Assembly: GCA_964464385.1 (NCBI GenBank)
Contig: CAYXFZ010000060.1
Span: 1 to 15,591 of the forward strand
Direction of reading: 5' to 3'
DNA from: CAYXFZ01 sp964464385
GTDB taxonomy: Bacteria > Planctomycetota > UBA1135
Length of the DNA stretch: 15,591 bases
Made by a program: the position numbers and the translations under genes. Positions 13,196 to 15,591 of this stretch are shown here, piece by piece. Below the pieces are notes generated by a model, which ran no database searches, was not told where the DNA came from, and was given only the letters and a program-made list of their open reading frames with translations. Each line of letters begins with the position of its first letter. Position 1 is the stretch's first letter.

Positions 13196-15408
13196 TGGAA
13201 CAAAGCCAACTCATCTTCCGACACTTGCCTCCTACTTGGGTCCTGGGTTTGGTGGTTGCGCCTCTCATTTTGTGGCTGGCTTTCGGCATCTATCGCCGCC
13301 CCATACGACGCGGGCGCTTCCTCTTGGCCGGGCTGCGGGCCCTCCTCCTGGCCTTAGCCATCTTTCTTGCCCTGGATCCAGTTTTACGGACAGAACAAGT
13401 CCACGAAGAAAATGCGCCGCTTGCTCTCTTGGTGGATGACTCCGCCAGCATGCGGCGGGCGGACCCCAATCACGCAATCAGTCGAAATCTATTGTTGGGT
13501 CCTTGGCAAAAAAACTTAGCGGATCGTTTTTCTCTTTCCCATTGGCGTTTTGCCGATCGTTTGTCGCCGACGAGAGCAGACGGATCTGATTTGAATGCGA
13601 ACGGAGCGGCAACGGACTTGGCCGGGGCCTTAAACACTCTGCGCGCTGAATTTCGTGGACGCCGCATTCCCGACGCCATTCTCTTGACGGACGGGCGTGC
13701 CACCCGTGGCCAAGATCCTCGCCTAGCTGCTGCCCGCTTGGCAGCCGAGGGTGTGCGCATTCATGCCATCGCTTTGGGAGACCCAACTCCCGCTGTGGAT
13801 CTTGCCTTGGAACGCGTCCAAGCGCCCGACTTGGTCATGGTCGGCGACGAAATTCTCTTTCGACTTCGACTTCTTGCGCATGGCCCTGTACCCGCAGTGC
13901 CCCTGGAAGTTCGCTTGCAGTTCGCCGACGGTAGGGTCGTGGATGCAACGGAAGTGTTGCCCAGCGCTGAAGGCGTGGAATTGCGCTTGGCTGCTCGTGC
14001 CGAGGAGCCCGGAGAGCTAGCCCTCGCCGCAATTGTGGACACCTTGCCTGAGGAAACCAACTCGGCCAACAACCACCTCACCCTCACGGTGCAAGTGAGC
14101 CCGGTAAAAATTCGCGTCCTTTACGTGGAGGGCCGCCCTCGTTACGAATATCGATACCTAAAAAACCGTCTCCTCCGAGCCGAAAACGAAATCGAACTGC
14201 GCTGCTGGTTGGCCGACGCTGGCCGCGATTTCCTGCAAGAGGCCTCCCCGGGTTTGGCGCGTTTGCGTGCCGTGCCGGTGAGTTTGGAGGAACTTGAAGA
14301 AGCCTTCGATGTGGTCATCCTGGGTGACGTGGACATCGCCCGGCTTTCGCCGGATCCCTTGGACGGTCCTCGTTTCTTGGATGCCGTGGCCGAATTTGTC
14401 CGGCGCGGGGGTGGTTTTTTGGCAATCGCAGGCCCCGATCACAACCCGGCCATCCTGCACGCCTCGCCCTTGGAGCCCCTGTTGCCGGTGCAATTGGGTC
14501 GCCGTCCTCCTGTGGCCGGCCGCAGTTTTCATGCCTTGCCTCCGGATCCTGGATTTCCCCATCCGGTGGTTGCACTCGAACCGGAAGCCGACCAAACCGC
14601 GCGGCTCTGGCAAGAGGCCAGTGCCCTGCATTGGTATCAACCCGTGGCTCGCCTCCGCCCCGGGGCGCAAGCTTGGTTGATTCACGACTCGGCCGGCAAT
14701 GACGAGGGTGCCGATGTCCTCGCCGCGGGCATCCTGGCCCCGGAGGGACGCGTGGCCTGGCTCGGCACCGATGAAACTTGGCGTTGGCGGGATCCCTATG
14801 GCGAGCGCTACTTATCTCGTTTTTGGCGCGCCACCTTGCGATGGCTGGCAGCGGGTCGTTTGCGAGGAGATCGCGGTCGCACGCGCCTTTACTTGGAACA
14901 AACGCGTCTGACCCTGAGCAATTCCGTTCGCGTGGAGGCTCGCCTCCATGAAACCGCTGCGGATTACCACGACCTTGGCGACCTCCCGGTCTTTGAAAAG
15001 GAGGGGGAAGCCCTGCTCTTGGCCGCGGACACCAGCACTCCGGGGGTTTTCCGGGGCAGCTTCCGTCCTTCAACCATCGGTACCTTCCGCCTTGAATTGC
15101 GCGACGGGCGCACTGCCGACGGCGAAACTTTGGACAGTGCGCGCTTGGAAGTGGTCCTACCCTCAGAAGAAACGCGCGATTCTTCGGCCGATCACGACAC
15201 CTTGGCCGCCATCGTCCAGGCCACCGGCGGCCATTGGGTTGCTGCAGATCAAGCTGAGGATCTCCTTCTGCTTTTGGATGACAGCCGCCGAATCCGACGC
15301 GTAACCGAAGTGGCCGAAACTCCCCTAGCGGGCCGTCCCTTCCTTCTCCTTTTCTTGCTCCTCGCTGCGGCAGAATGGTTGCTCCGCCGCCGCCTGGATC
15401 TGGCATGA
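13192..15408 (+). CDS. Large VWA membrane protein with inactive amidotransferase-like domain
   Basis: The protein has 738 residues. Two N-terminal helices (about 15-32 and 43-62) are followed by a VWA domain with a full MIDAS set: Asp82-Asp-Ser84-Ala-Ser86 (VDDSASM), Thr141 (AATDLAGAL) and Asp167 (LLTDGRAT). A CARDB-like beta segment (about 205-305, ending NSANNHLTLTVQVSP) leads into an alpha/beta amidotransferase-like domain starting IRVLYVEGRPRYEYRYL; its turn GFLAIAGPDHN (408-418) has no Cys, so no amidotransferase activity is expected. A second beta domain (about 570-690) precedes a C-terminal helix (about 712-730) and a basic end. The layout mirrors the preceding gene without the BatA leader. 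ATG at 13192 gives the ATGA overlap; ATG at 13195 is an alternative. Such proteins are often called 'glutamine amidotransferase' in databases, which the sequence does not support here. Confidence 0.86.
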   Translation: MMEQSQLIFRHLPPTWVLGLVVAPLILWLAFGIYRRPIRRGRFLLAGLRALLLALAIFLALDPVLRTEQVHEENAPLALLVDDSASMRRADPNHAISRNLLLGPWQKNLADRFSLSHWRFADRLSPTRADGSDLNANGAATDLAGALNTLRAEFRGRRIPDAILLTDGRATRGQDPRLAAARLAAEGVRIHAIALGDPTPAVDLALERVQAPDLVMVGDEILFRLRLLAHGPVPAVPLEVRLQFADGRVVDATEVLPSAEGVELRLAARAEEPGELALAAIVDTLPEETNSANNHLTLTVQVSPVKIRVLYVEGRPRYEYRYLKNRLLRAENEIELRCWLADAGRDFLQEASPGLARLRAVPVSLEELEEAFDVVILGDVDIARLSPDPLDGPRFLDAVAEFVRRGGGFLAIAGPDHNPAILHASPLEPLLPVQLGRRPPVAGRSFHALPPDPGFPHPVVALEPEADQTARLWQEASALHWYQPVARLRPGAQAWLIHDSAGNDEGADVLAAGILAPEGRVAWLGTDETWRWRDPYGERYLSRFWRATLRWLAAGRLRGDRGRTRLYLEQTRLTLSNSVRVEARLHETAADYHDLGDLPVFEKEGEALLLAADTSTPGVFRGSFRPSTIGTFRLELRDGRTADGETLDSARLEVVLPSEETRDSSADHDTLAAIVQATGGHWVAADQAEDLLLLLDDSRRIRRVTEVAETPLAGRPFLLLFLLLAAAEWLLRRRLDLA

Positions 15409-15591
15409 CCCCTCTCCTCCTCTTCGTCGTCTCCCTCTTTCCCCAGGAAGAAGGGGCCCCGGCTCGTGGTCTGACGGTCCTGGAGTCACGAGACTTGGCG
15501 ACACGCCTGGAAGATGCCAATCGCCTTTTGGAGGAAGGCTCCTTGCGCACAGCTGTCGCCACCCTGCAAAGCGTATTGGAGGCCGACCGAG
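15405..15591 (+). CDS. Start of a secreted, probably helical-repeat protein (cut by right edge)
   Basis: Sixty-two codons are visible. MTPLLLFVVSLFPQ is a short hydrophobic leader, followed by a Gly/Ala/Pro linker and an amphipathic helical stretch, LATRLEDANRLLEEGSLRTA and VATLQSVLEADR. A helix with 'LLEEGxxxxAVATLQxxLE' spacing is typical of a TPR-like pair, and in planctomycete-type genomes secreted TPR or PQQ-propeller proteins have such N-termini. The ATG at 15405 overlaps the previous TGA (15406-15408) in an ATGA junction, so the gene belongs to the MoxR/VWA operon. The rest of the protein, and so its function, lies outside the window. Confidence 0.7.
   Translation, partial: MTPLLLFVVSLFPQEEGAPARGLTVLESRDLATRLEDANRLLEEGSLRTAVATLQSVLEADR

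Noticed and set aside
12105..13224. Large minus-strand open frames of 248 to 296 codons
   Set aside because: They are antisense to the BatA-type VWA protein and consist of Arg/Pro/Gly-rich shadow sequence without any motif.

Overview
The window is a GC-rich bacterial chromosomal segment, densely packed with core-metabolism genes plus a MoxR/von Willebrand (VWA) gene cluster. No mobile element, CRISPR array, rRNA or tRNA was seen. The set of genes fits a Planctomycetota or other PVC/Acidobacteria-like Gram-negative: MoxR, DUF58, two large membrane VWA proteins, a secreted M28 peptidase with a PDZ domain, and a mevalonate-independent isoprenoid gene. This lineage guess rests on gene content only and is not proven.

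Region 1 (1-3848, minus strand) is one head-to-tail operon read right to left: pssA, folK, panC, ispE, a DUF2520 Rossmann oxidoreductase, and the first 16 codons of one more gene at the left edge. Every junction overlaps (4, 25, 4, 7 and 4 bp). It joins phosphatidylserine, folate, pantothenate and isoprenoid synthesis. The DUF2520 protein is a candidate for the ketopantoate reductase step.

Region 2 (3849-5925): only 53 bp separate pssA from a divergent secreted M28 metallopeptidase. Both genes have a TANNNT -10-like box exactly 6 nt before their start codon, which suggests leaderless transcripts. After the peptidase comes a 260-bp stretch holding a signal-peptide-like reading frame broken by two stops (a possible gene remnant) and a small hairpin. 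The converging ABC-F gene ends just beyond it.

Region 3 (5926-7662): an ABC-F family ATPase on the minus strand, divergent from enolase across about 105 bp.

Region 4 (7663-15591, plus strand) is a second fully overlapping operon: eno, a 79-residue FtsB/DivIC-like membrane protein, a MoxR AAA+ ATPase, a DUF58 protein, a BatA-type VWA membrane protein, a second large VWA membrane protein, and the start of a secreted, probably repeat-containing protein cut by the right edge. The MoxR ATPase probably acts on the VWA proteins at the membrane, as in the Bat/MoxR-type systems. Its physical coupling to enolase and an FtsB-like protein is the most interesting layout in the window.
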